DNA of 64,000 nucleotides from Fragilariopsis cylindrus CCMP1102 (taxonomy: Eukaryota > Bacillariophyta > Bacillariophyceae > Bacillariales > Bacillariaceae), in assembly GCA_900095095.1 (NCBI GenBank), contig FMBT01000294.1:248001-312000 (forward strand), written 5' to 3'. How positions within the stretch are numbered: the first letter of the stretch is position 1; each line of letters starts with the position of its first letter. This document shows, one piece after another, positions 41,628 to 51,222 of the stretch. The position numbers and the translations under genes are program-made. Below the pieces are notes generated by a model. It did no database searches. It saw only the letters and a program-made list of their open reading frames with translations, and had not been told where the DNA came from.

Positions 41628-42872
41628 ATGAGGATGACGAGATGTGACTATATCATTTGCTCTATCTGGAATTTAATATTGATAATAACGACAACGAAGT
41701 CATGTCATTCGTGGAATTTTAATTCATTCGATCCACAACGCCGTCACAGTAGTCGCCATCAGCAACAACAGCAACAGCAGCAGCAGCAGCAGCAACAACA
41801 ACAGCAACAACAACAACAACAACAACTGCAAGAAACAGATATTGGTGATACGCGACGTCAAGTTATATATAAATCTATTATCATGGGATGTGCAACGTTC
41901 CAATTGCTACCGGCAAACGCAAACGCATACGATGATGACAACGATAATAGCGACAACAACGACAACGGTAACAACAACAAGATTTCAATGGGTTCGAATA
42001 CTATCATTACCGTTCGAATTGAATCACCAGCTGATTCGTTAGGTGTTGAAGTGTACGATACGAAACTTCGTGGAAAGAACATCGTTGCTATACGTCGAGT
42101 AGTGGTACCCAATAAAAGAAATAAGTTTTTACGAGATGGAATGGTCTTACTAACGAACACCAAAACGTCAAACGATAATAATAATAACAGTAATAATAAT
42201 AATAATAATAATAGCAGTAATGGAATCGTATTTCCTTCTATTTCTTCAGGACAACTAGTTGAAAAACTTCAATTTGGACCGTACCCAATTGAATTGAACT
42301 TTTTTAACCTAGCGGCTGGTGGTGATGCTATTTCAGATTTAGGATCCTCTATTGTTACACCGAAAGATGCTTTAGAACTTGCTCAAAGTACAGATGATGA
42401 TGATAATAATAATATCAATATGCAAACAACGGCGCAACAACAACAATTCACCATCACCACAACGTCACAACGACAATCACAACAATCATGTGCAATACAA
42501 TCAAGACGGAATGATGTGTTAGAGATCAATTACGAAGCAGCCTACGTCGATAAGACAGGAGAGAAAAAAGTTATTTACGATGCATCAGCGTTTCGTGGCA
42601 CAGGTAATCGTCCGTATCAAATGGTATTAGGGAGCGGAGATATGATTCCGGGTGTCGATCAAGGTTTGTATGATATGTGTCCAGGTGATGAACGGACATT
42701 AAATATCCCACCAAGTTTAGGACACGGACCTAAATCTCGAAAGTTATATCTTATCCCATCAGATTATATGAAATTAGAATGGACAATGAAACTTGTTTCT
42801 ATTGATGCGAACATACGAGAAGATAATAATATAGTATCACGAGACGAACGTGAATCAAGATTCGCATATTAA
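41628..42872 (+). CDS. Thylakoid-lumen FKBP-type peptidyl-prolyl isomerase with PDZ-like region and polyQ
   Basis: Single exon, 414 aa. Three-part leader: a hydrophobic signal (about 8-24), a poly-Gln transit region (about 43-67) from a CAR triplet run, then TRRQVIYKSIIMGCATFQLL ending in PANANA. Twin Arg, hydrophobic stretch and an AxA site are the signal for Tat import into the thylakoid lumen, so the mature protein starts near residue 102. Residues ~118-250 (ESPADSLGVEVYDTKLRGKN, later GQLVEKLQFGPYPIEL) resemble a PDZ-like fold. From ~295 the FKBP domain runs: VLEINYEAAYV, FRGTGNRPYQMVLGSGDMIP, VDQGLYDMCPGDERTLNIPP. It probably aids folding or assembly of lumenal photosystem proteins. Confidence 0.75.
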   Translation: MRMTRCDYIICSIWNLILIITTTKSCHSWNFNSFDPQRRHSSRHQQQQQQQQQQQQQQQQQQQQQQLQETDIGDTRRQVIYKSIIMGCATFQLLPANANAYDDDNDNSDNNDNGNNNKISMGSNTIITVRIESPADSLGVEVYDTKLRGKNIVAIRRVVVPNKRNKFLRDGMVLLTNTKTSNDNNNNSNNNNNNNSSNGIVFPSISSGQLVEKLQFGPYPIELNFFNLAAGGDAISDLGSSIVTPKDALELAQSTDDDDNNNINMQTTAQQQQFTITTTSQRQSQQSCAIQSRRNDVLEINYEAAYVDKTGEKKVIYDASAFRGTGNRPYQMVLGSGDMIPGVDQGLYDMCPGDERTLNIPPSLGHGPKSRKLYLIPSDYMKLEWTMKLVSIDANIREDNNIVSRDERESRFAY

Positions 42873-43072
42873 TCTTCAGTCTTTCTTCTTCTTCTTCTTC
42901 TTCTGTGGGGATGACTTATGAGGTACAAAATATTATCAAAAGGACTACAATTAATCATAGTACAGCTACCAACCTGCTCACGAACAACCTAGATTTTTTA
43001 AACAATACTCAACCCATGGAAAAGGATTATAGTGAATAAATATCCGTCTACACCTCATCATCATTGTTTGTC
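42873..43072. other. 3' spacer with CTT microsatellite
   Basis: Short spacer holding a CTT run at about 42882-42904. No gene recognised. Confidence 0.4.
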
Positions 43073-43573
43073 TTAATCTATAGATGTTTGCGTTCCTCTA
43101 TTTCGTTTTCGCCTTTTTGACTCATGACTAGCATTATTAGCTTCATTGATGGAATCGTACTGGTGGAATCGTCTATCGCCGCCACCGCCACCTGCAGAGA
43201 TGGTAGTAGTTTTTGTAGGATATATAATATGGTTCTCTCTGTGACAGGAACTATCTGGCTCTCTTTGAAAGAGAAAATAGATACAATCTAAATGAAGATT
43301 TTCATTGATGGTTGCTGTTATCAATGCATTAACAACATTTAGTGGTGGTGAGTTGTCTGAAGAAGAAGAAGAATATCGAATAGAAAAATCTTCTACAACT
43401 TCCTTCATTTCATCACATCCTTGACTATCACAAGCATGGTGGAAGGGTGTATAGACACTGATCCCTTTCTTTTTTGAATAGTAACCAATTCCGTATACAA
43501 ATGCAATTCGGAATCCTCTAATGGAATCATCCTTGTGTACAGTATAACACAGTACAGTGGTGAATGTCTGCTT
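43073..43573 (-). pseudogene. Ankyrin-like gene fragment, probably degenerate
   Basis: The minus frame is open from 43573 to the stop at 43073 (166 codons), but the first ATG is only at 43408. Upstream of that ATG the frame reads KKKGISVYTPFHHACDSQGCDE, an ankyrin-type TPxHxAC core, and downstream NALITATINENLHLDCIYFLFQREPD, the pattern of a final helix pair in diatom ankyrin-like proteins. A more upstream segment (ALTQIGESRHSPLYC) lies in a different frame, which suggests a frameshift or an unrecognised intron. The C-terminus is basic (SKRRKRNRG). Confidence 0.4.
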
Positions 43574-43649
43574 TCACCAATTTGTGTCAATGCATTCAGA
43601 GTCCATTCAACCAAGAAACAAAACAAAAAATTCTGCAAAATGATAGAAT

Positions 43650-44400
43650 ATAATATGTTGCAAAATTTTGTTGTATCAAAACTTGTACAACATAATTATA
43701 ATTGTATTGTGCCCCCAATGAAAGTGTCCCATGTCACTCCACATGACATTTTGCAAAACACTGGAACCATCAGAATCATCACATAGCAATCTACCACAAT
43801 ATTATTCCTCAACAAACAAGCTGATTTCTAATACTAGGCTAGCTAATAGATTGCAGCCCCAGCAGCCTTCTTTGTGGCATGTGAATACAAGCAATTGCAT
43901 GTCCCTCATAAGCTCATCATCATTTAAACTTTCCTGATGATCCCTTTTTAGCCCATGACTTTATTACACAACAAGTGCCTATGATAATATGATGAATATG
44001 GGGGTGGTGAAACAAGCCCTCATCACACTCCCAAAATTATATTGTCACAACCATCATAATATGCAGTTTGATGCAAATCTATATATATTATTACTTAGGC
44101 GGGTAGATTGTTGACTTTTCTTCTTTCTAAGAAGTTGAGGAGCAAAGCTGCAGCTTTTAAATAACAAGTTATATATATATATTATTATTGGTACAGGAAA
44201 TCAATCATTGTATAGAACTAACTAATGAATTATTTGTTTGCAGAGCATGTTGGATAAGGGCTGTGCTGTACTGACCAATGTGAGGATCGGTACTTACTGT
44301 ATGTAAATTGCCGGATGATAGAGCAGAGGAGGAGGAATAGAAAATGGCAGATAGAAGAACTAAAAAATGCACTCGAAACTTAAAAAATTAGAATAAAGAC
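43650..44400. other. Intergenic, no gene seen
   Basis: About 750 bp between the ankyrin-like fragment and the 5S gene; a TA run lies near 44168-44190. No gene recognised. Confidence 0.45.
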
Positions 44401-44406
44401 AAAAAA
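44401..44406 (-). terminator. RNA polymerase III T-run terminator of the 5S gene
   Basis: Six T on the minus strand directly after the 5S 3' end. Confidence 0.8.
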
Positions 44407-44524
44407 GAGAACAACACCTGGGATTCCAACGTGGTCCCCCACCGTAGTACTAAACAGGCCCGGACATGCTTAACTTCGCTGAGCAGACGGGAAGCGGTGC
44501 TGTCATGTTGGTATGGTCGTTCTC
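44407..44524 (-). rRNA. 5S ribosomal RNA
   Basis: Read on the minus strand, the 118 nt begin GAGAACGACCATACC and end GGTGTTGTTCTC; the two ends pair perfectly over nine positions as helix I (one G-U). Internal signatures match eukaryotic 5S: CGTCTGCTCAGCGAAGTTAA with AGCATG (box A region), GGGCCTGTTTAGTACT, and GGGGGACCACGTTGGAATCCC (box C and loop E region). Six T residues follow at once (44406-44401), the RNA polymerase III terminator. There are no 18S/28S sequences or other 5S copies in the window. Confidence 0.93.
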
Positions 44525-44805
44525 TCTTCTAACAAAACATTTTGCGTTCGTAAAGGTGTAACTGTATAATTTTTATATTTTCGCGTGTGAGAATAAAAAG
44601 CAATAAACAAGCATATTATTTTCCTATTCACTTGGGTGTGTCAACCTTAACGTAATCACTAATCACCAATCTTCATCTTATCGTACGCCTCGAAACAGAT
44701 TCAAACTGTCTTCTACCGACTGGCCTATATTGTTTGGATACCACTGGTGTACTCCTGCTTGAACCGCTTTCGGAAAACGCAAAAATTTTAGGAAAGATCT
44801 AATAA

Positions 44806-46485
44806 ATGATATTTGTCGTCAATCCTATTATTAATCCTTCATCATCTGCAGCAGCACTAGCAAGAATATTTCGATCATCATCATCATTATTATATAAACC
44901 ACTCATCAATACCAATACCAGTTTATGTACTCCAACAAATACTAATATCTCAACAACGAAGACAAAGACAAAAACGAGTCAACAATCTTCTTTTCTCAAA
45001 TTTCAAGTGTTCCACTACTACGGCTATTATAATTATCCAATGCTGCTATTAGTCGGTAATAGCAACAATAACAGAAAAAGCAGAAGCAGCAGGAGTAATA
45101 CTGTTATATCATTATCATCATTAGCATCGTCATTTTTGACACCCTCGTTGTTGGTGTCAAAAACATCATCCACCTGTTGTTGGTCCATCCTGATACTTCT
45201 CCTGTTAAGTGGTAGCAGTGGGGGTTTTGGGCGAGGAGGAATAATTACTTATACAACAAGTAGTTCTAGCATATTATTTGCAGACGCGTTACTATTACAA
45301 CCGGTGATGGCTACATCATCACCATCATCATCATCATCATCACACGACGAAACAGCAACGACTACGAATACTTGTAAGAAAAATAATCAAATATGTACAA
45401 ACAACAACGAAAATCAAAATCAAAATGATAACAACGATCACGATAACAATAATATCCAGGAAATAATAGGAAAACATCATCCTGATGACGATCAATTATT
45501 ATTATACCATTACGAATCAACACCATCGACACAAGACGAAGCTAAAAAAATTGCTAAACAATTGTCGTCACAATTATCATCTCAATTATCTGAATCATCT
45601 GAATCTAAACCACCACCACCACCACCACCACGTACATTTTGTGTTACAACAACAATCCAATCAAATGGAAAGGGTACCACTGGTAGAAAATGGTTAGGCA
45701 CACCAGGGAATGTATTTGTTACTATTGGTATACCTGTTAATGTATGGATGCAAGAGATGATGCAAAATCGGAATATACCATTAACATTATTACCATTGAA
45801 AATTGGTGATTTAACAGCATCATTAATTAATAGTACATTAACAAAACAACAATCACAATCAAAACAACAACCACCAATTGTGACAGTCAAATGGCCGAAT
45901 GATGTTCTAGTTGATGGAAAGAAAATTTCTGGTACATTAATAGAATCATCTGATGATTGGTTCTTAATTGGTATTGGTATTAATGTTGCATACGCACCAC
46001 CAATATCTAAAACAGGTACAGATTATGGTCGTCCATCTGTTTGTATAAATGATTATCTTAATACTAATAATGACAATAATGACAATACTAATGACAATAG
46101 CAATGATAATAATAATAATAGTCAGAAACAACCACATCAACAGCAACAAGAGATAGATATTGCACGTGATATGGGTGTACAACTTGCACTTGATTTTCAT
46201 CGATGGATATATGATTCTGATGAAAATGCAGAATCCATCGTAGAAGGATGGAAAAATTGGTTAGATTATGATATGGAATTAATTATGAGAAATGATAAAA
46301 ATCCACCACTGGATGAGATTGAGATTGATAATCAGCAGCAGCAGCAGCAGCAGCAAAAACAAAAGCAAACGCAAACGGAACGAGTAGTGAAAATTATTGA
46401 TGTATTACCCGATGGAAGAATACGTGTCCAAAATCAGGATGAATTTGGTATAATGGAGGTCCTTGTTTCTGATTACTTTGTTTAA
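44806..46485 (+). CDS. Biotin-protein ligase (holocarboxylase synthetase type)
   Basis: Single exon, 559 aa. The N-terminal ~220 residues are Ser/Asn-rich with Arg and hydrophobic patches (ALARIFRSSSSLLYK at the start; an ILLLLSGSSGG stretch near 130), probably an organelle leader of uncertain type. The BirA-like catalytic domain: YESTPSTQDEAKKIAK, IQSNGKGTTGRKWLGTPGN (the biotinyl-AMP loop), VKWPNDVLVDGKKISGTLIE (lysine and biotin-binding strand), then LIGIGINV. The C-terminal domain has an SH3-like end (VVKIIDVLPDGRIRV). It attaches biotin to acetyl-CoA and other carboxylases. Asn/Gln insertions extend it beyond the bacterial ~320 aa. It ends tail-to-tail 172 bp from the next gene. Confidence 0.9.
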   Translation: MIFVVNPIINPSSSAAALARIFRSSSSLLYKPLINTNTSLCTPTNTNISTTKTKTKTSQQSSFLKFQVFHYYGYYNYPMLLLVGNSNNNRKSRSSRSNTVISLSSLASSFLTPSLLVSKTSSTCCWSILILLLLSGSSGGFGRGGIITYTTSSSSILFADALLLQPVMATSSPSSSSSSHDETATTTNTCKKNNQICTNNNENQNQNDNNDHDNNNIQEIIGKHHPDDDQLLLYHYESTPSTQDEAKKIAKQLSSQLSSQLSESSESKPPPPPPPRTFCVTTTIQSNGKGTTGRKWLGTPGNVFVTIGIPVNVWMQEMMQNRNIPLTLLPLKIGDLTASLINSTLTKQQSQSKQQPPIVTVKWPNDVLVDGKKISGTLIESSDDWFLIGIGINVAYAPPISKTGTDYGRPSVCINDYLNTNNDNNDNTNDNSNDNNNNSQKQPHQQQQEIDIARDMGVQLALDFHRWIYDSDENAESIVEGWKNWLDYDMELIMRNDKNPPLDEIEIDNQQQQQQQQKQKQTQTERVVKIIDVLPDGRIRVQNQDEFGIMEVLVSDYFV

Positions 46486-46657
46486 AAAGTAAAATAAGAA
46501 ATAATGTACGGTACAATAATACAATTACATGTATAATAGCAATTAATGATTGTTAATTATTATGAGATTATTTAGGTACGGTACTAATAGTACAATAGTT
46601 TAGTACGTTGCAGTTGGACGACGACTACGTAGTTGTCTCTTTTGTTGTCGTTGTTGA

Positions 46658-47728
46658 TTATTCTCTCCTCGTTAATTGCCAAGCCAACATCGTTGCGTCT
46701 ACATTATTACTCGTATATCCATCTTCTGTGATATGTATACTCCCATCACGGATAGGTTTCCAATACAAGTCATCATCATCGGCATCGGCATCGGCACCGA
46801 AAACATCATCATCCGCATCAGCATTATCGTCAAATGCATCACGGACAGCATCCACACAGGCAGCTGTTACACTAAATACTATACCATCAATCTTAACAAT
46901 GCGTTTTAATTCATTCACTGCCATTGATAGATATAATTTCGATTTTATTTTATCTTTGGCACCTGATAAGTATATTGAATCCAATGTGCCCTTATCTAAT
47001 ACACCATCAAACATATTATCATTATATTGTGATGATAAATCTCTTCCATCACAAACACGAAATACATCCCCACACCCAGCATCACTACTACTGCCATTCT
47101 TACTGTTCTTATTATTATTTATTTCTTTTTCTATTGTTTGTATCCGTTCATTACCAAACATTTTTTTGGCACATTCAACACCCTGAGGTGCATAATCAAA
47201 GGCCATTATACGATGATAGTCACCAATATCATACATATCACGAATACATATATCATTTCCAATACCTGGTATTAAAATTAATGAATTACGATCAGGAAAT
47301 AATTCTATAAAGAATGGTCCGACTTCCTCTTCCCATCCACAATACCATGAATATACATCAACATCAACATTATCATCGTCAACATCTTTCGATATTGTTT
47401 TTGTTGTTGTTGTTGTTGTTACTTCCTTTTTATCTTCGCCGTCTTTGGTGCTATCAGAATTATGATGTACCGCTTGTCGATACGATTCATCCCAATAACC
47501 CATCCGTCCAAAGGAAGATTCGCTTTCATCCGGTTCTACAATATTAGTGTTAGTATTGATATTTTCCGATGACGTTGATGCGTCGGCAGTGGGGTCGTTC
47601 TTCGATAATAAAAGTCGTCGTATCAGTGGCTGTCGATGTCGTGATGGTGGCACTAGCAAAAATGCATCACAATAATAGTAAGAAAAAAATAGCAGCACTA
47701 TAAGTATTGATAATTTGAACGAGAACAT
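46658..47728 (-). CDS. Class I SAM methyltransferase (METTL13/EFM-like), plastid-type leader
   Basis: Single exon, 356 aa. Signal peptide (about residues 5-20) ending in CDAFLLVPPS, an ASAFAP-like plastid import motif. YWDESYRQAV then YSWYCGWEEEVGPFF is the N-terminal signature of the METTL13 / EEF1A lysine methyltransferase group. Motif I reads LILIPGIGND, with FDYAPQGVE after strand 2 and FDGVLDKGTLDSIYL at motif IV, all typical of the group. Two acidic Asp-rich insertions lie near 85-110 and 310-330. The target is unknown; a plastid translation factor is a possible substrate given the leader. Confidence 0.75.
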   Translation of the reverse strand: MFSFKLSILIVLLFFSYYYCDAFLLVPPSRHRQPLIRRLLLSKNDPTADASTSSENINTNTNIVEPDESESSFGRMGYWDESYRQAVHHNSDSTKDGEDKKEVTTTTTTKTISKDVDDDNVDVDVYSWYCGWEEEVGPFFIELFPDRNSLILIPGIGNDICIRDMYDIGDYHRIMAFDYAPQGVECAKKMFGNERIQTIEKEINNNKNSKNGSSSDAGCGDVFRVCDGRDLSSQYNDNMFDGVLDKGTLDSIYLSGAKDKIKSKLYLSMAVNELKRIVKIDGIVFSVTAACVDAVRDAFDDNADADDDVFGADADADDDDLYWKPIRDGSIHITEDGYTSNNVDATMLAWQLTRRE

Positions 47729-48730
47729 TTTTTTATTTTATATGAAAGAAAATATATTGAAGTTCTTGTCCATTTGTTGATACTGTACATATTAAAATGA
47801 TTAGTAATGAAGATGCTTATTTTATGAGTTGAGAATCACCGAAAGATATTGCTGTTTCTCTGCCCCCCCCCCCCCCCCCCTTCGTTCGTTCGTTCGTCGT
47901 TAATCAATCAAAATTAAATGAAAGTTCCACCATAAAATGTACTACGTCTTCTTCCTAAGCTACCCCCAACCACTCAATAAACATCAGGCATCACCAAAAC
48001 AAAACAGCATTGTTGATTGGTATATGATTACCAACAGTAAACTGAAATTAGCTTACCTGAAATGTATGGCAAAATATTGTGGGAGGAAAGAGTATGATCA
48101 ACGAGACTACAACATATAGTATATAAGATATTGTATATAATGTTGTTATCCATCCGCCTCTAATCTACTAGGTAGCTAATATTATCTTGTGACTCATTGA
48201 TTATCATGGTTGGTATTGAGTACAGGTGCATGTGTGATATCTAATCTACAATATAGCAAATAGGAGTAATATGCTCACTCTTTCTATATAGAAAAAAGCA
48301 TCAATCATATCTATTTTGTAGTGATTTCTGTATATTATACAACAGCAACACTATCCCATCTTTGGGTGCAGGCAAGACAGTACTTTGGTTATTGCTATTT
48401 GCTGGTGAAATAGATAATTGATAGATTGATGATACACTCCTCCAATTAATAACATAACAAAATCAATTCAATTGGGTTTAACGTGATAAGTGTGCCACAC
48501 CTCTTGTGACAATGACAATAGAGAGGACAAATATCATCAAGAAGTATACTAGTCTGATATATATTTCATCGTGATGTGATAAGTCTAGAGTCCTACACAT
48601 TGTACTCTCCTGCTTAGCTTGATGTATTCAAGTTTTTGGAGCTTGATTGGGGTCACATTACTGTAATGAAAGATTGCAGCTTATTACTACAGTATAGAAA
48701 ACTACATTTCTATTATTTCTCTGAAAAGTA
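47729..48730. other. Intergenic, no gene seen
   Basis: About 1 kb. Holds an 18-base poly-C run at 47863-47880 followed by TTCG repeats. No gene recognised. Confidence 0.5.
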
Positions 48731-48985
48731 CTGTACAATATGCGCTCGATAAGAAATACACTCCCAATTTACCGACTTGGTGTGTTTCTTATAGAGAGTG
48801 TGTTTCTTATGATTTCACATACGGCCAGGGTTTGGGTGAATTCCAATGAGTTTTATCACGAGTCATTGAGTCAGTCACTACACGGGACCCACTACAGGTT
48901 GAATCACGTGTAAACCGATCTGTGTATTTCTTATAGAGCGTGTATTTCTTAAATGTGTATTTCTTATCGAGCGCATACTGTACAG
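48731..48985. mobile_element. MITE-like element with 31 bp terminal inverted repeats
   Basis: Left end 48731-48761 and right end 48955-48985 are inverted repeats with one mismatch over 31 bp (outer CTGTACA, inner GCGCTCGATAAGAAATACAC). Further subterminal copies of the TGTRTTTCTTAT word occur near 48781-48812 and 48921-48965, as often seen at transposase binding sites. 255 bp, no coding capacity. Confidence 0.8.
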
Positions 48986-49475
48986 ATTTTAAACGGATGC
49001 CCGGACCATGCACGGGCGGGCAGCATAGTTCTGGACAGAGGAATATATATTATTTAATGGTTTTTATGCAGAGTTGAAGATTAATTATACGGTATTATTA
49101 TTGATATATAATATTATTATTATAGTAATATTTCCCCTAAAAATAATCGATTATTGTGGTGCGGTTTCTGTCAAGTATGTATTGTAGAAACAAATAATGT
49201 ATTCGTATAAAAGAAGGCATCTTAAAATACTTATGGTATACTCGAATTCGTTACGACTTGAATGACCTTTTTCGATTAGTTAAAAAATAAAGAAATGATA
49301 ATTTTCTTCGAATCTTCAAGGACGTAATTACGGTATTTGTTTGATATTGAAAGTATTTACAACGTTCATCAACAAAAATCATGTGGCGAAGAAAACAAAA
49401 AAATCCGGTAGAACCCGAATAATAGTAAGGAGTTGAACCAAAATTGCATAGAATAACAATTACACAAAGTAAAAA
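48986..49475. other. Intergenic, promoter side of the RS-repeat gene
   Basis: 490 bp AT-rich sequence; no gene recognised. Confidence 0.4.
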
Positions 49476-50945
49476 GTGCCGAGACAAACACACGACAAGA
49501 ACAGTACAACTAGCTTCATGTTGGCTTCTCCTCGCTTTGCGAGCAGCAGCAGGAGGAAAAAATCATACTTGGATGTGGGTAGACGTAACAGTAACACTGA
49601 CTCCAAAGAGCGAATTGAACGGCGTGACCTGATTAAACGCAGTCTGCATGCTGACCATATGATAGGCGATGACGACGACGACGACGACGACGATGACTAC
49701 CTATCGAAACAATTACAGGTAGCGTCGTCGCATTCTCAGCCTACTGGTTCTACAGTCTCTCGTAGGGGTAGTTACTTGGATGTGGGTAGACGTAACAGTA
49801 ACACTGACTCCAAAGAGCGAATTGAACGGCGCGACCTGATTAAACGCAGTCTACATGCTGACCATATGATAGGCGATGACGACGATGATGATGATGACTA
49901 CCTAACGAAACAACTACAGGTAGCGTCGTTGCATTTTCAGCCTACTGGTTCTACAGTCTCTCGTAGGGGTAGTAGTAGCAGCAGCAGCAGGAAAGACAGC
50001 AGGAGAGAAAGTACAAGCAGCGTGAATAGTGCGAGATCACACAGTGATGCGCTCGCGAGACAAATACAATTAGCCTCTTCGCATTCTCGAGTTTCTCGGA
50101 GTGGTAGTAGTAGCAGCAAGAGAGACAGCAGGAGAGAAAGATCAAGCAGCGTGAATAGTGTGAGATCACACAGTGATGCGCATGCCCGAAGAATTGATGG
50201 GATATTGTCATCTCCGTACATTGAAAATAGAAGAAGGCATCGCTCAAAATCAACAGATCCGATAGCTCAATCAGTAACGACGATACCCAAGACTACTACT
50301 TCTAGAAGACACAGTAGCGGAAAAGGTGATGACGCAAAAGCATTACCACCAATAACATTGCCAAATGACCGTCCTAGAAGGAGATTCTCTCTTCCTTCGT
50401 CTTTGAGGAGTCACTCGAAACAAGACTCTCAAAACGCAGTTAGAGATAAGGAGGTAGAAGTTCCGTCACCAACTCTATTGACCACTCGTAGAAGGAGCGG
50501 TCCTCTTTCCCCTCAGTTGATACTAAGGAAAAAGATTCGCACTCCCCAAACAACTTCGTCTTCAAGTAGTAACTCTCTTTCTCGCAGCAATCACTCTGCT
50601 GAGGCATCATCGAAAAAGATTCGCACTCCCCGAACAACTTCGTCTTCAAGGAGTAACTCTCTTTCTCGCAGCAATCATTCTCTTTCTCGCAGCAATCACT
50701 CTGCTGAGGCATCATCCTCTCGATTATCTCGGAGGGTAAGTCCCCGTTCAGTCATTAAGCGTTCGCCTCTCTCTCGTCAGCCAGATACTATCGGTGCATC
50801 AATGTCGTCGTTATCGGCTCATCTGTCAAAAAAATCTTATACCAGCGATAGCGACGACGACGATGACGAGTCGATACTAAGTACCATTTTTCGGACAGTG
50901 GGAGAGGTTTATGATGATTGCCTTAGTGTACAATCTCCGCAATAG
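49476..50945 (+). CDS. Arg/Ser-rich low-complexity protein with internal tandem repeats
   Basis: Single exon, 489 aa. Two in-frame copies of a 69-residue unit (DNA period 207 bp, starting at 49566 and 49773) read YLDVGRRNSNTDSKERIERR, then RSLHADHMIG, an Asp run of ten or eight, and QLQVAS. Later parts repeat SRRESTSSVNSARSHSDA-like blocks twice, and KKIRTP/SLSRSNHSAEASS blocks twice. The composition recalls SR splicing factors and basic silica- or wall-associated diatom proteins, but there is no RRM and no convincing signal peptide. The start could be 49476 or the next Met; an upstream exon cannot be excluded. Function unknown. Confidence 0.65.
   Translation: MPRQTHDKNSTTSFMLASPRFASSSRRKKSYLDVGRRNSNTDSKERIERRDLIKRSLHADHMIGDDDDDDDDDDYLSKQLQVASSHSQPTGSTVSRRGSYLDVGRRNSNTDSKERIERRDLIKRSLHADHMIGDDDDDDDDYLTKQLQVASLHFQPTGSTVSRRGSSSSSSRKDSRRESTSSVNSARSHSDALARQIQLASSHSRVSRSGSSSSKRDSRRERSSSVNSVRSHSDAHARRIDGILSSPYIENRRRHRSKSTDPIAQSVTTIPKTTTSRRHSSGKGDDAKALPPITLPNDRPRRRFSLPSSLRSHSKQDSQNAVRDKEVEVPSPTLLTTRRRSGPLSPQLILRKKIRTPQTTSSSSSNSLSRSNHSAEASSKKIRTPRTTSSSRSNSLSRSNHSLSRSNHSAEASSSRLSRRVSPRSVIKRSPLSRQPDTIGASMSSLSAHLSKKSYTSDSDDDDDESILSTIFRTVGEVYDDCLSVQSPQ
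49566..49979 (+). repeat. In-frame tandem repeat, two 207 bp units
   Basis: TACTTGGATGTGGGTAGACG begins at 49566 and 49773. The copies are almost identical apart from the Asp-codon run and a few third-base changes, which points to a recent duplication. Confidence 0.85.
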
Positions 50946-51222
50946 CAAAGAAAATATATAATAAATACCAATCTTATTTTGAACTTATTTTACTTTCAGA
51001 AATATTACTTTTCATCCACCCACCAATTTGTTTAGATTTTGTTAGCTTACTGATGTGCACTACGGCGAAGGAGGAAAATGGAGCTACAATAAGAAGACAC
51101 ACTTTTCAGTTAGTAAGAAATAAATGATTTGATAGCATTCCCTGCTAAAAAGACAGAAAAGCTCTAAACTTTTACCATTATAGCTGTTGGTATATACGGA
51201 GTAAATTTTGGATTTGTTTGGT

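Noticed and set aside
47863-47880. Poly-C run (and poly-G at 54644-54654) as functional sites
   Set aside because: Simple homopolymers whose length is also prone to sequencing error; no other signal nearby.
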